From NCBI GenBank assembly GCA_024228935.1, contig JAAESX010000090.1, positions 82,456 to 146,455 on the forward strand: a stretch of DNA of 64,000 bases, in the 5' to 3' direction. Below, one piece after another: positions 7,724 to 15,528 of this stretch. Below the pieces are notes generated by a model, which was given only the letters and a program-made list of their open reading frames with translations, had not been told where the DNA came from and did not search any database. The stretch is from Pseudomonadota bacterium (GTDB lineage Bacteria; Myxococcota_A; UBA796; CAJQPC01). Position 1 is the stretch's first letter. Each line of letters begins with the position of its first letter. The position numbers and the translations under genes were made by a program.

Positions 7724-9316
7724 TCAGTCCAGGTAGCCGAGCATCCGCAGCTGCTCGAGGACGGCCTCGTCCTCGGTCGTCCCGGTCGCGGCGTCCGTGG
7801 CCGAGCGGGTGCCGTAGGTGGCGACGCTCTTCTTCGGGTTCTTCTTCTGGAAGTCGGCCGAGTAGAGGTCGGTCCAGGCCTTTCCAGCCATGTCGTCGGC
7901 GACGGGCAGGCCCAGGCCGTACAGCGCGGTCGGGGTCACATCGTGGATGCGGATTCCGTCGACGTTGGCGCCCCTCTGGATGTCGGGTCCGGCGGCCAGG
8001 AAGACGCCCTTCGGGTTGCCGCTGTGGCCACCGCTGTTCTCGACCCAGCCCTTGATGATGCCGGTCGTCGCCTTGCCGTTGACCGTGACGGTCTTCGAGA
8101 CGCCCGCGGCGTTGCCCTCGATGATGAAGTCGCCGCCGCGGCGGACCTCGCTGTCGGCGTTGTCCCGCAGCAGGAACGCGGGCTTGCCGTTCGGGTAGGT
8201 GACCTTGGCCAGCTCGCGCTCGAGCTCGGCGCGGACACCCGCGACCTCGGCCTCGGTGTACTGGCCGCCATCGTCGCGTCCCTTCACGCTGACGCGGACG
8301 CGCTTCTTGTGCTCGTTCAGCGCCGAGCCGTACGTGAAGGCGCGGCTGTTGGCGACATCGAGCTTGCCATCGCCGCCCTGCTCGGCCCAGCCCATCTCGA
8401 TGAAGAGCTTGTCGAGGTCGAAGGTGACCTTGGTGGTGACCTCGTCCAGGCGGTGGAAGCCGTGGTCGCTGACGATGAGGATGTTCGTGTCGTCGCCGGC
8501 GCTCTCGAGCACGCGCCCGACCACCTCGTCGACCGCGCGGTAGGCCCGCGGGATGCGGTCCTTGTGCTTGTCGAGGTCGGTCGGGAGCTCGAGCTCGGGG
8601 AACTCGTCGCTGCGGTAGTAGCGCCAGTACTTGTGCGAGTTCGGGTCGGTGCCGTGCAGGTACATGGCCATGAAGTCGAAGTCCTCGCCGGCGAGCTGCG
8701 GAGCGAACTCGGTGGTGACGCGGTCCTCGGGGGCGAAGTGCTGCTTGCCGGGCCACAGCTGCTTGTGAGCGCTGTTGGCGCCGTCGAGCCCGGCCTTCAC
8801 CTTGGTCTCCCAGGCAGCGGGGGTCGCGCAGTTGGCGACGTCGGCCTGGCAGCGCTCGGTGATGTTGACGCCGTTGACGTTCTCGGCCGGCCAGCTTCCC
8901 CACCAGCCGACGACGTTGGTCACGAGGTTGGCGCTGGAGGTCATGTTCCAGATGGCGGGGACCTTGCGCATCTCCGAGCTGACGGGCACGTCGCCGTCGT
9001 CGGTCGCGACGACGAAGCCGGTGATGCCGTGCTGTTCGGGGTCGTGTCCGCTCGCGATGGTCGTCCAGATGACGGGGGACTGGCCGTACTGGGTGACCAG
9101 GCCGGCGCGGGTTCCGCGGTCGGCGAGCTCCTTGAAGTTCTGCATCTCGCCCTGCTTCCACAGGTCCTCGATGATCGACCACTCGCCGCCGTCGAAGCCG
9201 ATGAGCAGCAGCTTGTTGCCGCTGGGAGGCGTGGCCTCGGCGGTCGGCTGGATGGACAGGGCGAACAGGCTCGCGCAGACGAGCGTGGACGTGGCGAGGA
9301 GGTGGTGCATCTTCAT
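7724..9316 (-). CDS. Alkaline phosphatase superfamily (type I phosphodiesterase/nucleotide pyrophosphatase-like) exported enzyme
   Basis: A 530-residue protein with a conventional signal peptide (MKMHHLLATSTLVCASLFALS, cleavage near AEA). The N-terminal metal site is LLIGFDGGEWS and the region around SPVIWTTIASGHDPEQHG supplies the expected Ser/Thr nucleophile environment. Further motifs are LIVSDHGFHRL (second metal site) and GDFIIEGNA plus SGGHSGNPKG towards the C-terminus. This order fits PF01663-type phosphodiesterases, including homologues of PhoD/AP-fold phosphatases with a C-terminal MLGYLD. The substrate is unknown. The ATG is set by GGAG 5 nt upstream (CTGGAGTCTCCATG); the earlier in-frame ATG lacks this. 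It is divergent from the protease gene at 9431. Confidence 0.85.
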   Translation of the reverse strand: MKMHHLLATSTLVCASLFALSIQPTAEATPPSGNKLLLIGFDGGEWSIIEDLWKQGEMQNFKELADRGTRAGLVTQYGQSPVIWTTIASGHDPEQHGITGFVVATDDGDVPVSSEMRKVPAIWNMTSSANLVTNVVGWWGSWPAENVNGVNITERCQADVANCATPAAWETKVKAGLDGANSAHKQLWPGKQHFAPEDRVTTEFAPQLAGEDFDFMAMYLHGTDPNSHKYWRYYRSDEFPELELPTDLDKHKDRIPRAYRAVDEVVGRVLESAGDDTNILIVSDHGFHRLDEVTTKVTFDLDKLFIEMGWAEQGGDGKLDVANSRAFTYGSALNEHKKRVRVSVKGRDDGGQYTEAEVAGVRAELERELAKVTYPNGKPAFLLRDNADSEVRRGGDFIIEGNAAGVSKTVTVNGKATTGIIKGWVENSGGHSGNPKGVFLAAGPDIQRGANVDGIRIHDVTPTALYGLGLPVADDMAGKAWTDLYSADFQKKNPKKSVATYGTRSATDAATGTTEDEAVLEQLRMLGYLD

Positions 9317-9430
9317 GGAGACTCCAGACACGTGAGACCACCACCGCTATCCGGAACCCCTGACAATTGCCGGACCCTGAAGGCGCGGTGATGTCGAGTA
9401 GACTCCGCGGCGGTACCGGAGGAACTGGGA

Positions 9431-10573
9431 TTGACCCTCCTGGCACTGCTTTCGTTCGCACCCGCTGAGACCACCTCGTCGGTCGTCGGCGGAGGGCCCG
9501 TCTCGGACGGGGACTGGCCTGACACCGCGGGCATCGTCTTCAACGGCAACGCCGTCGACTGCACGGGCACGCTGATCGCGCCCGACGTGGTCGTCACCGC
9601 CGGGCACTGCGTCGGTGGAATCACGCACGTGCTGCTGGACACGGTCGACTACCGGCAACCGGGCGAGAAGATCCGTGTGGCGTCCTCGCACGAGTACCCG
9701 AACTCGTGGAACACGGTCGACATCGCGGTCCTGGTGCTGGAGAAGGAGTCCGAGGTCGAGCCGCGGATCATCGCGCAGGACTGCATCCTCGACGACCACC
9801 TGCGAGACGGCGCCAGCGTGCAGATCGTCGGGTACGGCGCCATCGACATCTGGGGCAACGACTACGTCTCGACCCTGATGGAGGCCACCAGCCAGGTCGC
9901 CGACCACGACTGCTCGGACATGTGGCGTGGCTGCAACGCGTCGGTCTCCCCCGGCGGCGAGATCGGGGCTGGCGGCGATGGCGTGGACGCCTGCTATGGC
10001 GACTCGGGCGGGCCGCTGTACCTGCTGACCGACAAGGGGCACTACCTGGTCGGCGTGACCTCGCGTTCGTACGACAACGTGTACGCGCCATGCGAGGAAG
10101 GCGGCATATGGGGCCGCCCGGACTACGTCATCGACTGGATCGAGGACACCACGGGACGGACGCTGCCGACCCCCGACTGCGATGGGACGAGCAGCGGTGA
10201 CAACGGGGCCCCGGTGCCCTCGTCGAGCGATCTACTGGTCGTCGTCGATGGCCTGGCTCGCGCCAAGATCGCGGTCAACGACCCGGACACGGGCGACGCG
10301 CACAGCTTCGTGCTGATCGAGGAAAGCGTGCTCGGAGCGGGGTGGGTCGAGGACGACGGCGTGCTCATCGTCCAGCCCACCGAGGTCGGCGAGGAGACGC
10401 TGCGCGTGAAGGTCACGGACGACGGCGAGCCTGCAGAGTCGGGCGTGGTCGAGATCCAGGTGACGGTGGTCGAGAAGGACGGGTCGATCGATCCCGGGGG
10501 CTGCTCGACGGTGCCGCTCGGCTCGATCTGGCTGGGGCTGTTGGCCATGCTGGGGCTGCGACGGCGGGACTGA
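9431..10573 (+). CDS. Trypsin-like serine protease with MYXO-CTERM-like tail
   Basis: A 380-residue S1-family protease with a complete catalytic triad: His59 in VVTAGHC, Asp97 in NTVDIAVL and Ser192 in YGDSGGPL. The mature enzyme probably starts at VVGGGPV, matching the IVGG activation site. Residues about 240-355 form a beta-sandwich-like domain, and the tail is CSTVPLGS, a hydrophobic segment and RRRD, a second copy of the CSTVP variant sorting signal in this window. The start is a TTG preceded by GGAGGAACTGGGA; no better ATG exists before the signal MTLLALLSFAPA. It is probably anchored at the outer membrane or released after processing. The next gene is convergent, across a repeat array. 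Confidence 0.9.
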   Translation: MTLLALLSFAPAETTSSVVGGGPVSDGDWPDTAGIVFNGNAVDCTGTLIAPDVVVTAGHCVGGITHVLLDTVDYRQPGEKIRVASSHEYPNSWNTVDIAVLVLEKESEVEPRIIAQDCILDDHLRDGASVQIVGYGAIDIWGNDYVSTLMEATSQVADHDCSDMWRGCNASVSPGGEIGAGGDGVDACYGDSGGPLYLLTDKGHYLVGVTSRSYDNVYAPCEEGGIWGRPDYVIDWIEDTTGRTLPTPDCDGTSSGDNGAPVPSSSDLLVVVDGLARAKIAVNDPDTGDAHSFVLIEESVLGAGWVEDDGVLIVQPTEVGEETLRVKVTDDGEPAESGVVEIQVTVVEKDGSIDPGGCSTVPLGSIWLGLLAMLGLRRRD

Positions 10574-10584
10574 GTTCGGTGGGT

Positions 10585-10767
10585 GCAGTTGGGTGCGAAC
10601 TGCCGAAATCGCGCAGTTCAGCTCGGATCAGGCGCTGATCGGGGGCTCAACTGCGCGATCTGAGCAGTTGGGTGCGAACTGCCGGAATCGCGCAGTTGGG
10701 TGCGAACTGCCGGGATCGCGCAGTTGGGTGCGAACTGCCGGAATCGCGCAGTTGGGTGCGAACTGCC
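10585..10767. repeat. Five copies of a 20-bp palindromic element, four of them at 28-bp period
   Basis: The element gcagttgggtgcgaactgcc occurs at 10585, 10664, 10692, 10720 and 10748. The last four are spaced exactly 28 bp apart with near-identical filler (ggaatcgc/gggatcgc). Each copy can fold as GCAGTT-GGGTGCG-AACTGC, a 6-bp stem with a 7-nt loop. The array fills the space between the convergent protease and radical SAM genes. It may act as a bidirectional terminator, a REP/BIME-like element or simply be slippage-derived. Confidence 0.9.
10608..10659. terminator. Large inverted repeat, possible bidirectional terminator
   Basis: An 11-bp perfect inverted repeat, atcgcgcagtt (10608-10618) and aactgcgcgat (10649-10659), with a 30-nt spacer. 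It lies 35 nt past the protease stop and within the repeat array, reusing the GCAGTT half-site. There is no T-run, so termination is only inferred from its position between convergent genes. Confidence 0.45.
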
Positions 10768-10780
10768 CGACGGCCTCGAG

Positions 10781-12178
10781 CTACCGCCGCTGGAAGCTCT
10801 GCATCAGCCCGCCGTACCCGATGCCCAGCGTGTACCGCGCCTCCTGCGCGAGCTGACCCGAGCGCAGCGAACGCACCACGCGCTTCGCGACGTACTCGGG
10901 CCGTCCGTAGAAGGTCCGGTACGCCGAGCGCGTCGCGGCCTCGAGCTCGCCCCAGCTGAAGTCCGGGTGGTCGTAGAGCCCGTTGTCCGGCTGGTGGATC
11001 GAGAAGTCGTACTTCTCGGCGTCCCGGATCTGGCCGGCCCACTGGTCGTAGAGCGGTGTGCCCGGCAGCGGCATCGTGATGCTGAACTTGGCGAAGTCGA
11101 CGTCGAGCGACGCCGCGAACTCGGCCGTCTCCTGGATCGTCTCGTGCGTCTCGCCGGGGAGGCCGACCATGAAGTAGCCCAGGATGGTGAAGCCGTACTT
11201 CCGGGCCCAGCCCACGGCCCGCTCGGCCTGCCGCACGGTCGCGCCCTTCTTGATGCGCTTGAGCACCTGGTCGCTGCCGGACTCGAACCCGAAAGCCAGC
11301 AGGTAGCACCCGGCCTGGCGAGCCACCTTGAAGAACTCCTCGTTCACGTTGCCCACGCGGATGCCGTTCGTCAGCGTCCACGGCATGTCCAGGTCGCGGC
11401 GCAGCATCTCCTCGCAGGACTCGATCGCGCGGCTCGTGATGGTCGTGAAGCTGTCGTCGACCAGGTTGAACCCGCGGAAGCCATGGGCCTTGGCGTGCTC
11501 GAGCTCGTCGACGAACCGGCCCGGCGACTTGTTCCGCCACAGGCTCCCGAACACGCCCTTGGTGCAGTAGACGCAGCGGGCGCGGCAGCCCCGGCTGAAC
11601 TCCAGGTCGGCGACGGGGACCGTGCGAGCCACCAGGCTGGTGCGCTTGTACCGCTCGAGGTCGAACAGGTCCCAGGCGCCCATGGCCAGCCCGTCGACGT
11701 CCTCGATGAGCTTTCGGTGCGGTGTGCTGCCGCCTCGCCAGGTGATGCCCCCGATGTGCTCGAACGAGACGCCGTCGGCCAGCTCGCACAGGGTCTCGTC
11801 GCCCTCTCCCTTCACGACGACGTCGAACGGAGCGCGAAGCAGGACCTCGTCGGGACGGGTCGAGGGATGCACACCGCCGGCCACGAGCATCGCCGAGGGG
11901 AGCTGCTCGCGGGCGATCTCGGCGATCCGGCGGGCCTGCGGGAAGAGGGGCGTCCGGAACGAGATGCCGACCATGTCGGCGCGCGAGCCGCAGAGCCGTC
12001 CGGGCAGGTTCTCGATGGGCGTCGCCTCGAGGTCCCAGCACTCGACGTCGTGACCGGCTCGCCGCAGGGCTCCGGCCAGCAGCGCGAGGTTCAGCGGAGG
12101 GGACAGCGTGATGGCCGCCGCGACTTTGCTGTGCTTGTAGTAGTCCCCCATGGTGGGATTGATCAGCACGACACGCAT
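10781..12178 (-). CDS. B12-binding radical SAM protein
   Basis: A 465-residue enzyme. Residues 1 to about 135 form a cobalamin-binding-like Rossmann domain (VVLINPTMGDYY, MVGISFRTPLF, VAGGVHPSTRPDE). A radical SAM core follows, with the cluster motif Cys198-x3-Cys202-x2-Cys205 (RGCRARCVYC) and later ESGSDQVLKRIKKG and GYFMVGLPGE, all typical of PF02310 plus PF04055 proteins. This class includes methyltransferases and ring-forming enzymes; the substrate is unknown. The start is set by GAGG 8 nt upstream. It is the last gene of the operon with a CDP-sugar dehydratase/epimerase and a glucose-1-phosphate cytidylyltransferase, so action on a nucleotide sugar or a lipid carrying one is plausible, but that is inference. 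Confidence 0.85.
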   Translation of the reverse strand: MRVVLINPTMGDYYKHSKVAAAITLSPPLNLALLAGALRRAGHDVECWDLEATPIENLPGRLCGSRADMVGISFRTPLFPQARRIAEIAREQLPSAMLVAGGVHPSTRPDEVLLRAPFDVVVKGEGDETLCELADGVSFEHIGGITWRGGSTPHRKLIEDVDGLAMGAWDLFDLERYKRTSLVARTVPVADLEFSRGCRARCVYCTKGVFGSLWRNKSPGRFVDELEHAKAHGFRGFNLVDDSFTTITSRAIESCEEMLRRDLDMPWTLTNGIRVGNVNEEFFKVARQAGCYLLAFGFESGSDQVLKRIKKGATVRQAERAVGWARKYGFTILGYFMVGLPGETHETIQETAEFAASLDVDFAKFSITMPLPGTPLYDQWAGQIRDAEKYDFSIHQPDNGLYDHPDFSWGELEAATRSAYRTFYGRPEYVAKRVVRSLRSGQLAQEARYTLGIGYGGLMQSFQRR

Positions 12179-12195
12179 GGGGACCTCGCCTTGTG

Positions 12196-13140
12196 TCAGG
12201 CCACGTCGGCGGCGAGCTTGCGGTACCAGTCGAGCGAGCGGGCCAGGCCGTCGTCGAGATCGATCGTCGGAGACCAGCCCAGCGAGGCGAGGTGCGAGGT
12301 CTCCAGCGCCTGGTGGGGGATCTCTCCGTGCGGGTCGCTGTCGGCGAGCTCGGGCGCGTTCGACGAGCCGGCCAGACGGGAGAGCCGGCCGACGATGTCG
12401 AGCACGCTGGCGATCTCGCCACCGGCCACGTTCACACCCTCGCCCGCATGCTGGGCCGCCTGGTCGAGCAGCAGCAGGTTCGCCGCCGCGGCGTCGTCGA
12501 CGTAGGTCCAGTCGCGCGTCATCAGCCCACGGCTGCGCAGGACCGGAGCCTCGCCGCGGGCCAGGAGCATGCAGGTGCCGGGGACCAGCCGCTCGAGGTT
12601 CAGGTCGCCGGGGCCGTACAGGTTCCCGCAGCGGGTGACGACGACGGGCAGCTCGAACTGGCTGGCGTAGCTGCGCGCGATCAGATCGGTGCACGCCTTG
12701 CTGACGTCGTACGGGCTGGTCGGGGCGAGGGGGGCGTCCTCGGGGGTCGGTGTCGGGGCGGCGCCGTAGGCCTTGTCCGAGCTCGCGACGACGACGCCGG
12801 TCGGGCGCACGGCCGCGGTCCGGCAGGCCTCGAGGAGGATCCAGGTCCCGCGCACGTTGGACTCGAACGTCGACAGCGGCGACCTGTTCGCCACCGGGAC
12901 CTGGGTCTGGGCGGCCAGGTGGAGGACGCGGTCGGGGCTGTACTCGGCGAGCAGGCGCTCGGCGTCGGCCAGCTCGGCGCGCACCTCGATGCACCGGTCC
13001 ATCAGGCCATCCCGGATGAGCCGCGAGCGAGGGTCCCGGTCCCGGACCAGCGCGATGACATCGTCTCCGCGCGCCACCAGGCGCTCCACACAGGCGGCGC
13101 CGAGAAGGCCCGCCGCTCCGGTCACGAGGACGCGAGCCAC
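12196..13140 (-). CDS. NAD-dependent epimerase/dehydratase, CDP-glucose 4,6-dehydratase-like
   Basis: A 314-residue short-chain dehydrogenase/reductase of the extended type. The glycine motif GAAGLLG (residues 8-14) binds NAD, and Tyr144-x3-Lys148 (SPYDVSKACTD) is the catalytic pair. RCGNLYGPGDLNLERLVPG and TRDWTYVDD match the CDP-glucose 4,6-dehydratase (RfbG) pattern better than UDP-glucose epimerases. It probably converts CDP-glucose made by the upstream cytidylyltransferase to CDP-4-keto-6-deoxyglucose, in the cytoplasm. The GTG start has GGAGG 6 nt upstream and overlaps the upstream gene's last 19 nt. The downstream radical SAM gene follows after 17 nt. Alternative: a UDP-sugar epimerase. 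Confidence 0.85.
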   Translation of the reverse strand: MARVLVTGAAGLLGAACVERLVARGDDVIALVRDRDPRSRLIRDGLMDRCIEVRAELADAERLLAEYSPDRVLHLAAQTQVPVANRSPLSTFESNVRGTWILLEACRTAAVRPTGVVVASSDKAYGAAPTPTPEDAPLAPTSPYDVSKACTDLIARSYASQFELPVVVTRCGNLYGPGDLNLERLVPGTCMLLARGEAPVLRSRGLMTRDWTYVDDAAAANLLLLDQAAQHAGEGVNVAGGEIASVLDIVGRLSRLAGSSNAPELADSDPHGEIPHQALETSHLASLGWSPTIDLDDGLARSLDWYRKLAADVA

Positions 13141-13823
13141 GGTGCACCTCCGTCTGCGAGTCGGTTGATCTCGGCCAGGTCGCGCGGGGTGTCCACGCTG
13201 ATCCACAGGCCTTCATGTCGCCAGGCGCTGAGCTGGTTCGCGTCGGCGAGCCGGCCCAGGGCGCCCTGCTCCAGCATCTCGTCGGGGCGGAGCGCGTCGA
13301 ACGCCGGGGGCTCGAACACGAAGAAGCCGCCACTGACGTACTGGTCCAGGAGCGGCTTCTCGCGGAATCGGGTGACCGCGCCGCCGTTCAGGTCCAGCAC
13401 ACCGAAGCGCGAGCGGGGACGGAGCGCCGTGACGGTCGCATGTCGCCCCTCGCGCCGGTGATGTGCGAGAAGGCCCGGCAGGTCCACGTCCGCCACGCCG
13501 TCCCCGTAGGTGACGAAGGCACTCCGACCTTCCAGCCGTTCGCGCACGCCGAGCAATCGCCCGCCCGTCAGGGTGTCCCTTCCGGTGTCCACGGCCTCGA
13601 CGTCCCAGGGCAGTGGAGTCTGTTCGAGCCATGTCTGCACGACGTCGCCCAGGTAGCCCAGGCACAGCACGAAGCGCGTCGCGCCACGATCGGCGAAGCA
13701 CCGCATGACGTGCCAGAGAAGTGGCCGTCCGGCGACGTCGACCATCGGCTTCGGGAGGGTCCCCGTCACCGAGCCCATCCGCGTGCCGTACCCGCCGCAG
13801 AGGATGATGACCTGCAGGTCCAC
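13122..13823 (-). CDS. rfbF: Glucose-1-phosphate cytidylyltransferase-like nucleotidyltransferase
   Basis: A 233-residue protein with the sugar nucleotidyltransferase signature CGGYGTRM (residues 9-16), then LPKPMVDVAGRPLLWHVM and VTYGDGVADVDLP, which are diagnostic of the RfbF family (usually about 257 residues). RVTRFREKP and SGGFFVFEPPAFD complete the fold. It would make CDP-glucose from CTP and glucose 1-phosphate. The GTG at 13823 gives the usual family length before the GG loop; an ATG 14 codons upstream (13865) is in frame, but its extra residues (MSLTHLGCVLYPRR) do not match the family. It starts an operon with a dehydratase and a B12-radical SAM enzyme. The gene symbol is by family resemblance. 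Confidence 0.83.
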   Translation of the reverse strand: MDLQVIILCGGYGTRMGSVTGTLPKPMVDVAGRPLLWHVMRCFADRGATRFVLCLGYLGDVVQTWLEQTPLPWDVEAVDTGRDTLTGGRLLGVRERLEGRSAFVTYGDGVADVDLPGLLAHHRREGRHATVTALRPRSRFGVLDLNGGAVTRFREKPLLDQYVSGGFFVFEPPAFDALRPDEMLEQGALGRLADANQLSAWRHEGLWISVDTPRDLAEINRLADGGAPWLASS

Positions 13824-13879
13824 GCGCCGAGGATACAAAACGCATCCCAGGTGTGTGAGACTCACCCCCTGGAGGTTCC

Positions 13880-14467
13880 ATGATCAGCCGGCTGGGAACA
13901 ATCCGAAACCGAGCGCCCGACGGGACCGCGGTCCACGTGTGGGGCGCCGAGTTCGAGGAGTGCGCGATGGCCAACGAGCTGGCGGGTGCGCCCGTCGTTC
14001 GGCTCGAATCGGGCGGGTTCTTCGCGGAGTGGAACGACATCACCCAGGCCATCGTGCTGTCCGGAAAGCACCGGGTCGCGCACGAGGTGCTGTCTTGGAA
14101 GATCATCGAGCTCCGAGAGCTCGGACGCAGCCTGTTCAAGGCCGTCGTCGTCGACCAGGAAGAGGACGAGGCCAGCCGCGATCCGGGCTGGGGAACCGAG
14201 GACTTCGAGGCCGGCTACGAGCAGGAGACCGACCGTGTCGTCGCCGAGTGTGCCCAGCGCATGCGCATCGCGATGCTCGACAGCGTCCTGGCCATGGCGG
14301 CCTGGCGTGTGTTCGACCGGCAGCGCGGAATCCTGACCGCGCGGTACGGCCTCGGCGACAGCGAAGGCATCGCCGAGATCAACAAGGTGCTCGACCGGAT
14401 GGGCGTCGAGGGCGACGAGCGCGAGCAGCTGCGCCAGGTCTGGATCGCTTCCCAGGCGTGGTGGTAG
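13880..14467 (+). CDS. Hypothetical protein, 195 aa
   Basis: Soluble, mostly helical protein with no signal peptide or membrane segment and no recognised domain. The middle is rich in helices with heptad-like spacing (KIIELRELGRSLFKAVVV, RVVAECAQRMRIAMLDSVLAMAAW), and the C-terminus is WIASQAWW. The start is firm: GGAGG lies 7 nt upstream of the ATG. It is divergent from the cytidylyltransferase gene and convergent with the hydrolase ending at 14482, 14 nt away. No function can be proposed from sequence. Confidence 0.75.
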   Translation: MISRLGTIRNRAPDGTAVHVWGAEFEECAMANELAGAPVVRLESGGFFAEWNDITQAIVLSGKHRVAHEVLSWKIIELRELGRSLFKAVVVDQEEDEASRDPGWGTEDFEAGYEQETDRVVAECAQRMRIAMLDSVLAMAAWRVFDRQRGILTARYGLGDSEGIAEINKVLDRMGVEGDEREQLRQVWIASQAWW

Positions 14468-14481
14468 ACGCGCGATAGCGC

Positions 14482-15528
14482 TCAGTCTTCCAGCCCCTCG
14501 GCGATGAGGCGGCGGACCAGGAAGTCACTGATCAGCGGGTAGATCTCGGCTCGGCTCTCGGTGCCGAAGAGCGGATCGATGTGCCCGTAGTCGGCCGAGA
14601 ATCCGGCGTCGGCGGACAGTGAGACGAACTCGCAGTCCGTGAGCACCTGGCAGGCCGCGGCGACGTCGTCGTGGGGCGCGATGTGGTCGATGACTCCAGC
14701 CAGGACCAGGACGGGGGTGTCGTCCGGGGCGACCCAGGGCTCGCCCTCCATGTCGACGATGTCCTCGGCGACCAGCCAGCGTCCGACCTGGGTCTGGGTG
14801 CCGAACGACAGGTCCTCGATGGCGTGGAGTCCGACGCCGCTGATCAGCGCGTGGTCCATGTTCTCGGGGTTCCCGAAGATCTTGAAGACGGGGTGGGGGA
14901 GGCCCAGCCCGACGGCCAGCCTCAGGAGCGCGCGTCCCTTCAGGTGGCCCCTCTTCGGGGTGATGAAGCGGGCCTTCTTGCTGGCCGAGCTGTACGGCGT
15001 CCGGGTGCCGAGCGTCGCCGGGCCGCTGATGCTCACGCCGGCGGCGATGCCGTCCGGGTCGGTCGCCAGCTGGGTGTAGAGCAGGATGCCGCCCATGCTG
15101 TGGCCGACCCAGTAGAGCTCTTGCTGACCGGTCTTCTCGCGGATGGCGCTCAGGGCCGCGGGCGCGTCGTAGCGGGCGTGGTCGTCGAAGCAGTAGTCGC
15201 GGGCGGCGTGTCGGTCGGGGGCGACGGCGTTCTGGTCGCCGCGCAGCGAGGGGACCCACACGTCGAATCCCTCGGACGCCAGGTGGTCGGCGAGGCTGAC
15301 CTCGGGGCGGAAGTCCCAGTTGTAGTGGTTCACCGACATGCCGTGCATCAGCACCACCGCGGGGCCGGCGCCGTCGGCCGACGGGTAGTGCCGGAGCTCC
15401 ATCTCCCAGCCGTCGTCGGTGCGATAGCTGTGGGTGTCGGCCGGCGTCATCGACGGCCCGACGTGTTTGCCGGCGCACCCGGTCAGGAGAGCGAGCGTGA
15501 AGCAGACCCATCGCAGCGACGTGTTCAC
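14482..15528 (-). CDS. Lipoprotein alpha/beta hydrolase
   Basis: A 348-residue lipoprotein with lipobox LLTG-Cys18 after a conventional hydrophobic signal. It carries the alpha/beta hydrolase nucleophile elbow GHSMGG with Ser144, the oxyanion-side HG motif (MHGMSVNHYNW, residues 62-70), an acidic residue in VLVLAGVIDHIAPHDDV and a late His in YGHIDPLFG. This is a lipase/esterase-type fold anchored in the outer or inner membrane; the substrate is unknown. The GTG start is set by AAGGAGCTCCAG immediately upstream. Its 5' end overlaps the 5' end of the divergent MBL-like gene by 32 nt. Confidence 0.87.
   Translation of the reverse strand: MNTSLRWVCFTLALLTGCAGKHVGPSMTPADTHSYRTDDGWEMELRHYPSADGAGPAVVLMHGMSVNHYNWDFRPEVSLADHLASEGFDVWVPSLRGDQNAVAPDRHAARDYCFDDHARYDAPAALSAIREKTGQQELYWVGHSMGGILLYTQLATDPDGIAAGVSISGPATLGTRTPYSSASKKARFITPKRGHLKGRALLRLAVGLGLPHPVFKIFGNPENMDHALISGVGLHAIEDLSFGTQTQVGRWLVAEDIVDMEGEPWVAPDDTPVLVLAGVIDHIAPHDDVAAACQVLTDCEFVSLSADAGFSADYGHIDPLFGTESRAEIYPLISDFLVRRLIAEGLED

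Noticed and set aside
5177..9391. A very long open frame on the plus strand opposite the beta-helix and phosphatase genes
   Set aside because: It is antisense to two clearly identified genes. Such shadow frames are common at this GC content, and its product is low-complexity (Val, Arg, Ala, Gly) with no domain.
10585..10767. CRISPR-like direct repeats
   Set aside because: The 28-bp units are contiguous, with no variable spacers, and no cas genes are present. It is a tandem palindromic repeat.
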